Source: Buxus sempervirens (Eukaryota > Streptophyta > Magnoliopsida > Buxales > Buxaceae). From it: DNA of 64,000 bases. Positions within the stretch are counted from its first letter, which is position 1, and each line of letters opens with the position of its first letter. The notes below the pieces were generated by a model. It was given only the letters and a program-made list of their open reading frames with translations. It did not search any database and was not told the origin of the DNA. The stretch is from positions 21,061,829 to 21,125,828 of the forward strand of contig OX387187.1 of the NCBI GenBank assembly GCA_947561395.2, given 5' to 3'. This document shows, piece by piece, positions 45,041 through 56,354 of this stretch. The position numbers were made by a program, and so were the translations under genes.

Positions 45041-45802
45041 TGTAACGCCCCGGATCCAGGTTTATTTAAAAATTATAAACCCAAACCCTGAACATTAGAA
45101 AAGGCCCAGAAATACTACACCAGACATAAATAAATTCCTGTTCATAATCAGAATGTGACAATAACGATAAAATCCTCAAATAAGCGTGGAATGAAAAATA
45201 CTATGTGGGACCCCAAATTCTTAGATAGATTGCATAAGTGCTTAAGCAACAGATATTTAGAAATTCTAAAATTTTATATTGTATTGTGTTGTGAAGGTGA
45301 AGTGGGAGAAATCCAAGCTTGAACCTTGTGGGTGGTGATCACATATCTCCCCTGTGGGATGCGATCCAATCTGGATTACATCTCCCCCAACAGGAGGTCA
45401 TATATCTCCCCTGTGGGATGCAACCCAATCTGGATTATATCTCCCCCAACAGGAGGTCTCATCTCACCTGGTCACATATCTCTCCTGTGGGATGCAATCC
45501 AATCTACATTACATCTCCCCCAATAGGTCACATCTCTTCTGCAGGAGGTCAGATATCTCCCATGATCCTGTGCATCTCACCCCTATCAACTCCTGTACCT
45601 CTAACCAATCAAATCAAATAATCACCTTATTTTAATTCTTTCCTCCATATGTCACGATCCAACGGTCAAATCTGCATTTATTTCCTGATCTCCTCCATCA
45701 ATGTGATCAACTATAATTATAATTAAAATCCATTAATAAAATCCTCAAATAAATTCGAATTATTATTTAATTTAAAATTTTGAAAATTTTCGGGGTTTTA
45801 CA
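45041..45802 (-). mobile_element. 3' LTR of E5
   Basis: On minus tgtaaaaccccgaaaatttt to ggatccggggcgttaca. It includes a minisatellite (45345-45560). Part of its U5 side (45205-45330) matches the start of LTR L6 (57195), which looks like a truncated insertion. Its U3 part (45600-45790) matches the 5' LTR at 55860-56050 closely. Confidence 0.75.
45345..45560. repeat. Minisatellite, unit about 60 bp, 3-4 copies
   Basis: Unit: acatatctcccctgtgggatgc, aatccaatctggatta, catctcccccaacaggaggtc. All three plus frames stay open, which produces long spurious ORFs. The partner LTR has a longer array (55200-55830). Confidence 0.85.
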
Positions 45803-46289
45803 TCCTCCCCTCTTAATAAATAAGTTTCGTCCTTGAAATTTCAACATCCATATCTTCTTATATCCACTACGCTTCTGCTGTGCTTATCTTTACTACTACT
45901 AACTAGGGGTGCAACTCGATCCGGTTAAACCCGAACCCGAACCGATCCAAACCAACTTCAGTTCGGTTTGGTTCGGTTTTTTACATGTTTGGTTCGGTTT
46001 TGGTCCAAAAATCATTAACCCGAATTATATCGGTTCAGTTTTGGGTTAGATGCTCGGTTAAACCGAACCGAACCGAACTGAAAATACAAAAAATACTTTA
46101 AATATATATTACATATATAACTTTACCTTTAAACATTAAATATATTACAATCAAGCCCTTGCTTGAATCGATCAAAATTATTCCAATCCCATTCCCTCCC
46201 ACCCTCCCAAACCCTAATACATGCTCTCATTGCTCAACGCCGCCCCTACCAAGTAGCAACCACTGCCGACGGTCTGCCGAGTGTTGCCG

Positions 46290-46595
46290 AATGATTGCCA
46301 CAGCTAGTCGCTGCAAGTGCAGATTCCTCTCCCTAGACGAGGCAGAATCACACCCCAGGTATCGAATGAGCTTCTCCATAAGTGGCAATGTTGACACCAA
46401 CTGAGATCGAGAGCATGTTGGCCATGGACGTAGTTTTAAGGGTCTTCTTTTGAAGATAACATTGATCAAGTAAACAGCCATAGACATAAGGGCTTTGAGC
46501 GTCTGGATGAATGACACAGGTAGATGTAAGTGGAGTTGGAAAGCCAGAGGCTGAGCGAATAGAGAGCTTCGATCAGGACAACAGAAGACATGTAA
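46290..46595 (-). pseudogene. Captured fragment of a TPT/nucleotide-sugar-type transporter gene
   Basis: Minus frames give LSNSTYIYL, then (after a small deletion) [24 protein letters not shown], then in another frame MANMLSISVGVNIATYGEA. This succession is that of plant triose-phosphate/nucleotide-sugar translocator family membrane proteins (drug/metabolite transporter superfamily). At least two frame changes and a stop are present, so it is not functional. It sits within transposon D, hence a transduplicated fragment. The identification is from recognised family wording, not an alignment. Confidence 0.65.
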
Positions 46596-46663
46596 AGATT
46601 GCGAGACATGGAGATCGACTCGATGATCTTGCTCTCTCTCTCTCGGCTTCCCTCCTCTCTCCA

Positions 46664-46664
<1 letters not shown>

Positions 46665-46711
<47 letters not shown>

Positions 46712-46790
46712 TGTCTATCTTCTGTTGGTAAATGATACTCAGCACTCTTGATCTGAGAACGAGTGCCACCGAATTCGCAACAGCACTCTT

Positions 46791-46854
<64 letters not shown>

Positions 46855-46937
46855 GTTCTCCCTCTCTCTATCTTCTGTTGGTAAATGATGCTCAACACTC
46901 TTGATCTGAGAACGAGTGCCACTGGATTCGCAACAGG
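46665..46937. repeat. Two (CT)n tracts with duplicated 65-bp flanks
   Basis: (CT)n at 46665-46712 and a longer one at 46792-46852, each followed by tatcttctgttggtaaatgat.ctca.cactcttgatctgag (46717-46784 and 46867-46937). The array grew by duplication of tract plus flank. Confidence 0.9.
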
Positions 46938-47387
46938 ATATTGATCGGAGAAGACGCCGGAACCCCCTTCTCCTTGTCGCTTTCTTTCGTTTTTTTTAAT
47001 TCATTCGATTAGACTTTTGCTTGCAAAAGTCAGATAGCTATTTAACGCTTTGATTGAGAAGACGCCGGATTCTTCCCCCTCTCTGCCTATCTCTCTTTCG
47101 GTTTTCGTTTTTTTTTTTAAAATTCATTGGATTAAACTTCTATAAAGTTGTAAGCCTTTTTTTTATAATTAAAGTTTTTTTTAATTTTTAAATTAAGATA
47201 TAGATGATGAGAATACATTTGAACAGGTGTTAGTTTTATCTGAACCGAACCGAATTGATAATAATTCGGTTCGAATTTCGGTTTTTTTCATTTAATTTCG
47301 GTTCTGTTTTCGGTTTTTTGTTTTCGATTTTTATTTCGGTTCGGTTAGACTGTATATATTTTGGGTTTGGTCTTGGGTTGAGCTCAA

Positions 47388-49683
47388 TGTAAAACCCCGA
47401 ATTTTCCTTAAATAATAAATTAAATTAATAAATAATATTCTTGAGAGTTATAATTGATGGAAATATTTTATTATTGTAAGGGATGATCTAAATAGTGGAG
47501 ATCCAGAGTTACACGCAGATCTGACCGTCTGATCATGAGATATCGAGGTACGTGTTCTGATTGGGCAGTATGTATAGGAAAGATTGTATGTGCGCTACAT
47601 GGGATCAATGAGTCTAAATATTAGTTTAATAACCTAAATCATATACGTTTAGTATTTCGCTTGTATTCGACAGCCGCAAGCGACAATCGTGAACGACCAT
47701 GAACAACTGAGGAGGAAGAGAAGAAGAGGAAGAAGGAAGGGTGTTGGCTTCATTTTTCATCACCTAGGGAGTACTCGCGATCGTGAGTATCATTGTTTAG
47801 AGAAGAGAAGGAGAAGCAACTGTAGAAGAGGTAGGTGACACCGTTTACATTTGTTTTTGGTATTTTACGTTCATTTAATCGCAAGAGCATGTTTTTATAT
47901 GATCTATTGATGTATTTAGTATAGTATCAATGTTATATGTATGATAGAATGAGGTTAGACGAGAAAAATCATGATTTAGAACTGTTTCTGTTCGCTTTTG
48001 GATGACCGCCGACCTCGACTGTACTCAGCGATCCTCAGCACTAGTTAAAAATATTAGACCGCCGAAGACCGCTGGAAGACGTATTGTCGGCGTTTTGATT
48101 TGAACTACCGCCGACCACAGACCGTCGGGGCAATCCTAGGCGCTCTATTCAGATTTTGCAGATTTTCGTAATTTCAAACCTTGATTCAATTCCAAACTAT
48201 TTTTAGACAATTTTAATGATTAATTAAGATGTTTTAAGACCAAAATAAATTATCTAATTCCCTGTTTTACAGAAAAATAAATTAAGAAGATATTTAGGAC
48301 AGTAGTTGCCAAACTTTGAAAGTAATTAAGAAATCTAGTCTTTGGAAAACTTGACTACTATTTGATTATCAGAACAACTTTAAATGACACTATAAACCAA
48401 AAAACTTTATAAAGAGAATTCAGAACTCAGATGACCGAATATTGAAGTAATTGACAGATTTAACCTTTATATGCCGCGGGGCACCAACCCTTATAGAAAT
48501 ATTATATTTTAAGTTGTTGCTAGATAGCTGAGGGATATGTCATTTGGGTTGAATTTCTCTCTTGTGCGACGCACTTCCTTTGCAAATTAGTTTGTCTGGG
48601 AAGGTCCTATGTCTGGAGGGACACCCCGGTGAGCCGCTAGTGATTCCCTGTACATGTGGATAAGCGACCATCTCCATGTATTGATTCTGGTGCTGCATGC
48701 TGGTGGTACGTGCCAACTCTGATGGGTACGTGTGCAATAAGTCAGTGACTACGGCTTTTGTCTAAGCTGCGCTACATGGGACTTGAGTATCATTAGTAGC
48801 ATTGCTCCTAAGCCGCACTGTGGTATAGCAATTGGTTGAGAATCATCTCAAAAGGCTTATCTATCTTTGTGAGTTCTACAATGACACTGAAATCACAAGC
48901 ACTTGTTATTATTATTGTATACATGCTGGAAGCATGTGATTGAGATATTGATTGGATGTGACTGTTTAGTGCATCCTAGCAAAGTATGAATTATGTTTTT
49001 GATTTTGATATTGGATTCTTAAAATAGAACTTGCTGAAATTCATCTCTAGAACTGTTTATCATACTGTTTTGTATTCATGAATGATACGAATGATTATAC
49101 GAGCCTGATTAGTCGATATTGCTTAATCGTGCATGAACTGTACTTTACTTATATTAACTGTTTAATCATGCATGTGTTACCTACTGGGATATTCGTATCT
49201 CACCCTACTTTCATTTCATTTTTCAGCTGATACGCGAGAGGGGGATCTTAGTGATTTCCAGGGAGAGGTAGCTGAGTATTCACTCGAGGATTACTTTTAT
49301 CCAGATCTTGTTTGAGGTGGAGGATTGTTTAGACTTAGTCATATTTGATAGACTATTATTCATTGGATTTGATGTACTAGAGAGATGAGAGAGATAGTAA
49401 CCATTTTATTTTACCAGACTTTGATATTAATGATTGATGATTAACTTTAATGTTTATTTGAGGATTTTAGACTACACTTCCGCACATACTTGTTTCCGCA
49501 TTCTGATAGTTACTTAATTGAATGGATTTTTAAATTCTTTAGTCTGGTATATTCTTGATGATTATTTGATATGGGCCAGTGACACCTCGGATTTGGTTGT
49601 TGAACTGAATTCGGGTTGTCACAGTAGCGAACCGGGTTCGGGTCGAGTGTCGGTTTGCACTAACCCGGGTTCGGGGCGTTACA
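47388..49683 (+). mobile_element. Solo LTR L8, 2.3 kb, TSD ctcaa
   Basis: Starts tgtaaaaccccgaattttcc, ends ttcggggcgttaca. Exact 5-bp TSD ctcaa (47383-47387 and 49684-49688) in element D. It contains a donor agaagag|gtaggtgac (47831), ACCGCCGACC words (47995-48150) and a DYF exon. Confidence 0.92.
49227..49315 (+). other. Conserved LTR exon with ...EDYF peptide (L8)
   Basis: The acceptor ttcatttttcag| (AG 49225-49226) is followed in the same phase by DTREGDLSDFQGEV, AEYSLEDYFYPDLV, TGA. The text catgcatgtgttacctactgggatattcgtatctca precedes it, as in L1. Confidence 0.55.
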
Positions 49684-49720
49684 CTCAACCCGGACCAAAC
49701 CGAACCGAGTTGCACCCCTA

Positions 49721-49911
49721 CTACCAACACCCAAACTATTTATAACCATAAAATAATTTAGAAGAGAGTTTCATTATTTTTCTACCACCAATCCTTTACA
49801 TATATACGTGTCTATATGAAGGTTGAGGAGAAAATCACATGGCTCCCTTATAACTTAACTTAAATCAAAGATAATACATCACAAAACATCTTTCACACAT
49901 ACATACATACA

Positions 49912-50000
<89 letters not shown>

Positions 50001-50299
50001 CACTACCCCACTTGCATTTAGTTTAATACTTAAGCATGTGTTTAACATTGGCCGATGCCTTACACTACCCAAGTATGGCTCAATACAAGTGGCTCATCAT
50101 CCATCAAACATTTAGAACATTCCTCACTAACTTTCACCATTAAATTCCTTAATAATCATGATCTAAATTCCCATTGATCCATTCTTGAATAAATCCATAC
50201 TAAGAATTACACCGAATATATATGCATTACATTCAATTTACTAACAGGCAGTAATATGAAAACAAGTAAAATAAGAAAACAAGGAACTCACCTTCTATT
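49721..50299 (-). other. E5 internal remnant without coding content, with (CATA)n(AT)n
   Basis: Sequence between hAT-like element D and gag of E5. A compound microsatellite lies at 49893-49992: catacata repeats passing into (AT)n. No pol motif was recognised, so the pol region was deleted before or with the insertion of element D. Confidence 0.6.
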
Positions 50300-51351
50300 T
50301 AAGATTCTCTAACTGACAACCTCTGATACATAGCTGGGTGAGGACATTCAAAAATCTTATGCCTCGGATATCGACATCTGAAACAAGCTCCTGGAGGCAC
50401 ATAACATGGACTTGGCAAATGAAATCGATCACATTCACTACAATTTCCATTAATTTTCCTATCTTCACTTCCTTGTTGATCCTTCCAATCACTACGCTGT
50501 CTTTTCTTTCAACTTATATGCTTCCTCATCTCATATCCTAACCTCGAGAAATTTTCTGTTCCAATTGGATAGGGTTTCATCAAATCTAATTTGTTCCTCG
50601 AATTTATATCCCTTTCTCCTCTAGTAGCTCTTCACACTATATCGTTGTACTCTGTGCAGACAAAAACCGTCAACATACTCCTAATATCCGGCCTCAGTCC
50701 CTTCTCAAAATGCTGAGTCTTCCTCCTTTCATCTTGCACCATATGAGGCGCAAACCTCAACAACTCAGAAAAGTGTGCCTCATATTGAGCCACTGTCTGC
50801 TCTCCATGAGATATATCCATGAACTCCCGCTCCTTCTGTAAGTGAATCTCATCAGAGAAGTACTGCCTATAGAATATGTCGGCAAAACTATCTCATGACA
50901 TGCAAACTACCTGGGGATCCTGCCTCTTCACAGCTCTCCACCAATGAGCTACCTCCCCTTCGAATAGAAATGAAGCTAGTCTCACCCTCCTGTCATTGGG
51001 GCAATCCATCGCCTCAAATATCCACTCAACCTCATAAGCCATCTCTCGGCCTCCATCAGATCTGGCAATCCACTAAAGATCGGAGGATCCATCTTGCGGA
51101 ACTGTTCTAGGTCTCATGCTGTCTGTAGCCCTTCAGGGTGATTTGGTGCATCCCTGTGTCCATTTCCCCCTCCGTTCTCGTTTCCATTCTGACTCAGCCT
51201 CTCCTCCCTCTCCTTGGTGAGAAGATTTGCCAAAGTACCCACCATAGCCCATGTATCCACCTTGTGGTAGGGCATCCTGCTGTTGCTCCTCGGCCTCATC
51301 TGGCCTCTATACAGGAGTTTCGACTCGTGCTTGTCGTCTTCTACTAGCCAT
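50300..51351 (-). pseudogene. E5 gag (chromovirus), broken
   Basis: On minus from ATG 51351 (MASRRRQARVETP, then a TAG). Recognised: TWAMVGTLANLLTKEREERL, aligned with the gag of the composite element (WAAVGTLTRLLSMEREERM); HGEQTVAQYEAHFSELLRFAPH; HFEKGLRPDIR. The CCHC knuckle CFRCRYPRHKIFEC is at 50385-50344. Several stops and frame changes. Short spacing from gag to the next element shows there is no pol. Confidence 0.82.
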
Positions 51352-51477
51352 CTATAAAATTAAGAATCTCAATCATTTGGAATTTCCTTCCTATAATAAT
51401 CACTAAGGTTTCTATCTAGCGAGAACACAATCTCATACCATCCTATGGCTTGCTACCTAGGGTTAGGATCTATTTTG

Positions 51478-51490
51478 CTCTGATACCATT
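51478..51490 (-). promoter_or_regulatory. Primer-binding site of E5
   Basis: On minus aatggtatcagagc follows the LTR end gttaca. It is an intact tRNA-iMet PBS (TGGTATCAGAGC). Confidence 0.85.
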
Positions 51491-51879
51491 TGTAACGCCC
51501 CGAACACGGGTCTATGCAAAACAAGCACCAAACCCGAACCTAAAGTGCTACTGGCCCAAAGTAACTAATTACCAGACAATTAAATTTAAATAATTCCATT
51601 GAATATCAGAGTGCAGATGTAAGACCTTGGAAAAAAAAATAAATAAAATAGTTAGTTTATTTAGTTGGGTTGGTTTAGTGAGTGTTAATGGTTTAAATGG
51701 GTAGGTTAAATTGGTTCAAGTGGTTAGGTTTAGATGAGTTGGTTCGAGTGGTTAAACCGACTCAATGGTTTAAACCAAAAGAAAAAAAGAAAACAAACCC
51801 AAAAGCCATTCACGATTTGTGCATTTGTGCATTTGGGGGTTTTTGGGGTGTTGGGTCGTCAAGGGTTTGCGGCAAAGAA

Positions 51880-52215
51880 GAAATCGCAGAAGAGGAGCCG
51901 TGGAGAGGAGAAGAGAGGAGACGTGGAGAGGAGAAGAGAGGAAGCGTGGAGAGGGAAAAGAGGAAAGAAGAAGAAGAGGGAAGGGCGTCTAGCTTGGTCG
52001 CTGTTGGGGTTTAACACAACAAGGGGAAAAACGAGTGGAGGAGGGGAAAAGAGAAGAAGAGAAAGAAGAGGAGAAGAAGAGAGGAAGAAAGAAAGGGGGT
52101 GTTCGTTTGGGGGGGTTTAGATGCAGAAGAGAAGGAGAATAGAAAAGAGAAGAAGAAAAGAAAAGAAGAAGAAGAAGAGGAGGAAGAGAAGAAAAGGAAA
52201 GAGGGAAGAAGAGAA
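51880..52215 (+). repeat. Polypurine (GA-rich) tract in LTR L7
   Basis: About 335 nt that are overwhelmingly A and G on plus (gaagagaggag, gaaagaagaagaag), with a break at 51990-52015. The open frames here are composition artefacts. Confidence 0.85.
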
Positions 52216-53159
52216 GAGGGTTGGTCGACTGGTTCTGTTTGGGCGTGGGATTTGCGAAATCTATAAGTAGCAGTTTATTCGATTGATTTTGTTTTGGTTT
52301 ATCCGATTTCAGCATGCGTTATTCCTCATCTGGTTGTTGTAACTAGATTGTTTTCATTTTTATTTCTTCTGATCTGTGATAAAGTGGTTGTAAGATTGAT
52401 TGTTAGATGGTTTCGAGGTAGGAATTGAATCTGAAATTTCTGGTTGTAAGAAAACGCCTAACTTAGAGCAGTCATTAGTCTGATTTTGTTGTCTCCTTTT
52501 TGAAATTTCTTTCTGATTAGGTTCTAATTTGGGGTTCTGTTAGGGACTTTTAATTTAGGTTATGTTAGAGACATCTGATTTAGATTTTGATTTGGGGTTC
52601 TGCTAGAGACATCTGATTTAGGTTCTGATGTGGGGCTCGGGTAGAGACATCTGATTTAGGTTCTAATTTGGGTTCTGTTAGAGATATTTGATGATTTCGG
52701 TGGCTTGCGAAGGCTTGGAATCTTTGCGTAAAAATTCATAATTGTAGTCTAAAATTTAGTTTAGGGTATTTGTAGTTGAATGAAATTGGTTTGGGACCAA
52801 TCGGAACTCGAGGTATTGCAAGAAAAATCATGAAAAATTGATGGTGTCTGTCCATTTGGTTTTCACGGCAGGTTATAACCAACTGTAGTCAAATAGCCAC
52901 AAGTTCCTGTAGGAAACTTCGAATTATGAATCGTTTGTTGCGTTGGAAACTAGACTCGTAGAGCTTTCCAACAATATATGGCACCTATACTAATTCCTCA
53001 TAGATTAAATCAGGTTTAGCATTCAATCAACCAGTTAAAAATCAGTTCTGCAGAGTGAACAGCAACTGCAAACCAACCGTGGATAAATTGTATCGGTATT
53101 ATCCAAACATGAAATTGATCTATCTCTAACTTGTTTCCGAAGGTGGTTTATAAAAGGAA

Positions 53160-53400
53160 TTGAGTATTGTGTTGGTTGGGATGAGGTAACACAAGCCCCG
53201 TGTGGCTCCCTCATCGAGTGTTGTGTTGGGATGAGGTAACATAGGCCCCGTGTGGCTCCCTCATTGGGTATTGTGTTGGTTGGGATGAGGTAACACAGGC
53301 CTCGTGTGGCTCCCTCATCTAGTGTTGTGTTGGGATGAGGTAACACAGGCCTCGTGTGGCTCCCTCATCGAATATTGTATTGAGATGAGGTACATAGACC
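53160..53400. repeat. Minisatellite, unit 50-60 bp, about 5 copies
   Basis: Unit: ttgggatgaggtaacacag, gccccgtgtggctccctcat, c.agtgttgtg. Alternating long and short units differ by a ttggttggg insertion. Confidence 0.85.
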
Positions 53401-54066
53401 CGGCATGGTTCCCTCGTCAAGTTTGATATGAGATTGGTACTAGATTCGTTTTGTATTTGGGTTGTACTTGCTAACCCCAGGGAGGGGGTACTTCGTAGGG
53501 AGATTTCCAGGTTTAATCGTATTTTAATTTCTTGTTTGTATTAGATATAGCATACTTATGATAAGGATGCTCACGTGTGGATTTAGCATAGTTTCTGATA
53601 AAACTTATATTATGTTTTGTTTCAAATTGCATATTATGGTTTACGATAACACTGTCTTGTGCATATTACTTCCTAATAAGATTATGTCGCACGTGTGGTT
53701 TTCCCTGTTTACTCGGTGTTTTGTTTTTAGCACTAGGAAATTATTTCTCATATAGTGGTATACTTTTGGGTCATTTAATTAGATATACGGTTATCTGATT
53801 TATAGAATCACTAATCTACGAGTTTTGTACATACACTTTATGCTGAAATTATAGTTTGGTTTACTCTTATTTTTCTGCTCATTACTAGTATTGTGTAAAT
53901 GATAATGAACTGCTTCTTCGCATGATTTGGATAGAGATTTATCGTATGATATATTAGCATAGTATTTCATTAGCTTAAAGTTGCATAAACAGTTTTATAT
54001 CATGCATGTGCTACTTACTGGGACATGAGTCTTACCCGTGTTTTGGATTTATCGGTTTTGTTTTAG

Positions 54067-54148
54067 ATTCTGCTGGTGACCCGCATACTGGGGCAGAGTA
54101 TCAAAGGGGATCTGGAGTATAGGCCAAAGGATCACTATTCCAGCTAGA
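54067..54148 (+). other. Degraded LTR exon (L7)
   Basis: After the acceptor gttttgttttag| the frame reads SAGDPHTGAEYQRGSGV then TAG. One base shift gives EYRPKDHYSS, the remnant of the EYxxxDYF end. Supports shared ancestry but lost coding. Confidence 0.4.
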
Positions 54149-55199
54149 GATAGAGAAGGAAAATATATTCTTTGGATAGTTATAAAAATTTGTTTTGGAT
54201 ATTGTACATTGTATATGTTGTAAACGAGAGAGTGAAAACTTTAGTGAATTTTATTTTAAATCTGTAGATGTAAGATGGTTTAGTTTTTGTAATGATGTAT
54301 ATTGTATATATGTTTTTCTTATGTTTATCAGGTATTGGTTTGAGGGCTTAGCTCATACACGTATGTACAGGCATTATATAGCCGATTTTTTAAAAATTTA
54401 GGATTTTTATTACCTTCATCCTAGTTAGTTTCTTAAGGTGCATTATTGTAATTTGGGCCCTATAGTAGCGCTTGGGAGCCAATATAAACCCGATACGGGT
54501 GGACCTGGTTCCGGGGTGTTACAGCAGAAAATGAAACATCGAATTCACCAAAGAGCGTGGCTAAGTGTAAACATCAAACTATCTCACCAATATAAATTAA
54601 TAAATCTGGTAAATGGGTTTTCTAAAACTTTCTCTTATAAATCAATTAAATCATATAGTAACCATAAAATAATATCTATTTCAACCTCTAAATGGAAATC
54701 TAATAAAATTAAAGCTCAGCATGGCAATTAGCAACTCCCCCTGTGCCAACCCCAATAACGCTATCACGAGGATTAGCTGAAAACAAAACAAAACAAAATA
54801 GGAATGAGATACAAATATCCTGGTAGATAACCCTATGCATGAATAAACAATTATATTTATATAAGGAAAATAATCATGTTTTCATTCTCGATAAGATAAA
54901 CAAGTAATCACGGAACAAACTTAACAATAAATCAGTGCTCGAAATAAAGGTACTTCATCATACAAATAAACAAGATGACAATACGATATAAATCAAATCC
55001 ACAATTTCTCCAAATCTATACAATTAGTCTCTCTCTTTCTTTTCTTTTCTTTGTCCAAAACAATTCTACATGTTATTCATACATTTTAATATTTCTTTCA
55101 AAAATCGTTCTAATCAAAACAAGGTTAAACCGATCAATCAATCTCTTTCTTTTTAAAAGAAAACCAATCATATATAATTAGTAATCAATCTCAACATCC

Positions 55200-55830
55200 G
55201 ATAGCAACATTCTCCCATGTAGGATGTAATCACGTAGTAATCACATATCCCATATATGAGGTCTCTCCCATAGGAGTTAACACATCTTACCCGCAGGTGG
55301 TAACACACACATCTCCCCTGTGGGATGCAATGACATCGTGATTACATCTCCCTTACAAGAGGTCTCTTCCACAGGAGTTAATGCTTTACATCTCACCCGC
55401 AAGTGGTAATCACATATCTCCCTTGTGGGATGCAATCCAATCTGGATTACATCTCCCCCAACAGGAGGTCCCATATCTTCTCTGTGGGATGCAACCCAAT
55501 CTGGATTACATCTCCCAATCCAATTTGGATTACATTTCCCCCAACAGGAGGTCTCATCTCACCCACAGGTGGTCACATATCTCCCTTGTGGGATGCAATC
55601 CAATCTGGATTATATATCTCCCAACAGGAGGTCTCATCTCATCCGCAGGTGGTCATATATCTCCCCTATGGGATGCAATCCAATCTGGATTACATCTCCC
55701 CCAACAAGAGGCATCTCACCCGCAGGTGGTCACATATCTCCCCTGTGGGATGCAATCTAATCTGGATTACATCTGTCCCAATAGGAGGTCACATCTCTCC
55801 CACAGGAGGTCACATATCTCCCCTGATCCT
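55200..55830. repeat. Minisatellite in 5' LTR of E5, unit about 60 bp, about 8-9 copies
   Basis: Same unit as 45345-45560 (atctcccctgtgggatgcaa, tccaatctggattaca, tctcccccaacaggaggtc), with extra cacccgcaggtggtc segments between units. Copy number differs from the 3' LTR. Confidence 0.88.
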
Positions 55831-56051
55831 GCGCATCTCACCCCTATCAACTCCTATACCTTTAACCAATCAAATCAAATAATCGCCTTATTTTAATTCT
55901 TACCTCGATATGTCACGATCCAACAGTCAGATCTGCATTTATTTCCTGATCTCCTCCATCAATGTGATCACCTATAATTATAATTAAAATCCATCAATAA
56001 AATCCTCAAATAAATACTAATTATTATTTAATTTAAAATTTTGAAAATTTT

Positions 56052-56354
56052 ATTGTCTGCTCTAGGCCTAATGGGCCCTCACGGATTTGTTATCAAGGGA
56101 TAACACGAGAAACCTTCCCAGTGGTCACCCATCCTAGCATTGCTCTCACCCGAGCACGCTTAACTTGAGGGTTCCAAGGGGATTTAGTCTTGTGTTATGC
56201 CTTAAAAGGCCCCTTTGGCTTTGTAAGGGATCAGATGACTACTTATAGAATCCCTGAGCGTTATGGGATCCCAACCATATGCACATCCTCGCCTGGTAGC
56301 TCTCCAAGTGAGATTACCCATTCATCCGCCCACTCAGACAGCCAGGATGTCACA
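56052..56354 (-). mobile_element. Truncated Cassandra-like LTR with 5S-derived segment, copy 3
   Basis: On minus tgtgacatcctggctgtctg... to gagcagacaat. The last 30 bp (…gggatgttaca) are missing at the junction with the E5 LTR. The 5S-like block is at 56110-56165 (gttaagcgtgctcgggtgag, aggatgggtgacca). No PBS or internal domain remains beside it. Confidence 0.85.

Larger units (their letters stand above)
45904..49720. mobile_element. Non-autonomous hAT-like element D carrying host gene sequence
   Basis: Termini taggggtgcaactcgatccg and (minus) taggggtgcaactcggttcg. 8-bp flanks ctactaac (45896-45903) and ctaccaac (49721-49728), one mismatch. Subterminal regions are packed with ggttcggttt/aaccgaacc words. 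Without the nested solo LTR it is about 1.5 kb. It has no transposase but contains a piece of a transporter gene on minus. Confidence 0.85.
51618..54523 (+). mobile_element. Solo LTR L7, 2.9 kb, TSD gcaga
   Basis: Starts tgtaagaccttggaaaa, ends cctggttccggggtgttaca. Exact 5-bp TSD gcaga (51613-51617 and 54524-54528). Contains a purine-only tract (51880-52215), a donor tttcgag|gtaggaatt (52418), a minisatellite (53160-53400) and a degraded DYF exon behind ttttgttttag (54066). Confidence 0.92.
45041..56051 (-). mobile_element. E5: gag-only chromovirus derivative (TR-GAG-like), minus strand
   Basis: 3' LTR 45041-45802 (ends tgtaaaaccccg... / ggatccggggcgttaca on minus), polypurine tract 45803-45814, a few codons of the pol end (ggacgaaactt), gag at 51351-50300, PBS 51478-51490, 5' LTR 51491-56051. 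Protease, RT, RNase H and integrase are absent. The body was later entered by the hAT-like element D (45904-49720) and the 5' LTR by a solo LTR (51618-54523). It would need a relative's enzymes to move. Confidence 0.75.
51491..56051 (-). mobile_element. 5' LTR of E5, interrupted by solo LTR L7 and truncated at its start
   Basis: Runs on minus from 56051 (ttttaaaattttgaaaatttt, lacking the first bases tgtaaaaccccg) to 51491 (gttcggggcgttaca). The first part matches the 3' LTR, including the minisatellite. The solo LTR L7 lies at 51618-54523. A weak acceptor-plus-frame (54776-54709, NPRDSVIGVGTGG) sits where the DYF exon should be. Confidence 0.7.

Noticed and set aside
45319-45635. Three parallel ORFs with repeated SGLHLPQQEV-type text (also 55381-55896)
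   Set aside because: Minisatellite open in all frames; it lies inside E5 LTRs.
46511-46922. Ser/Leu and Arg/Glu repeat ORFs
   Set aside because: Translations of (CT)n tracts.
51697-52315. Glu/Lys/Arg-rich ORFs and the opposite Ser/Pro/Leu-rich ORF
   Set aside because: Composition effect of the purine-only tract in LTR L7.
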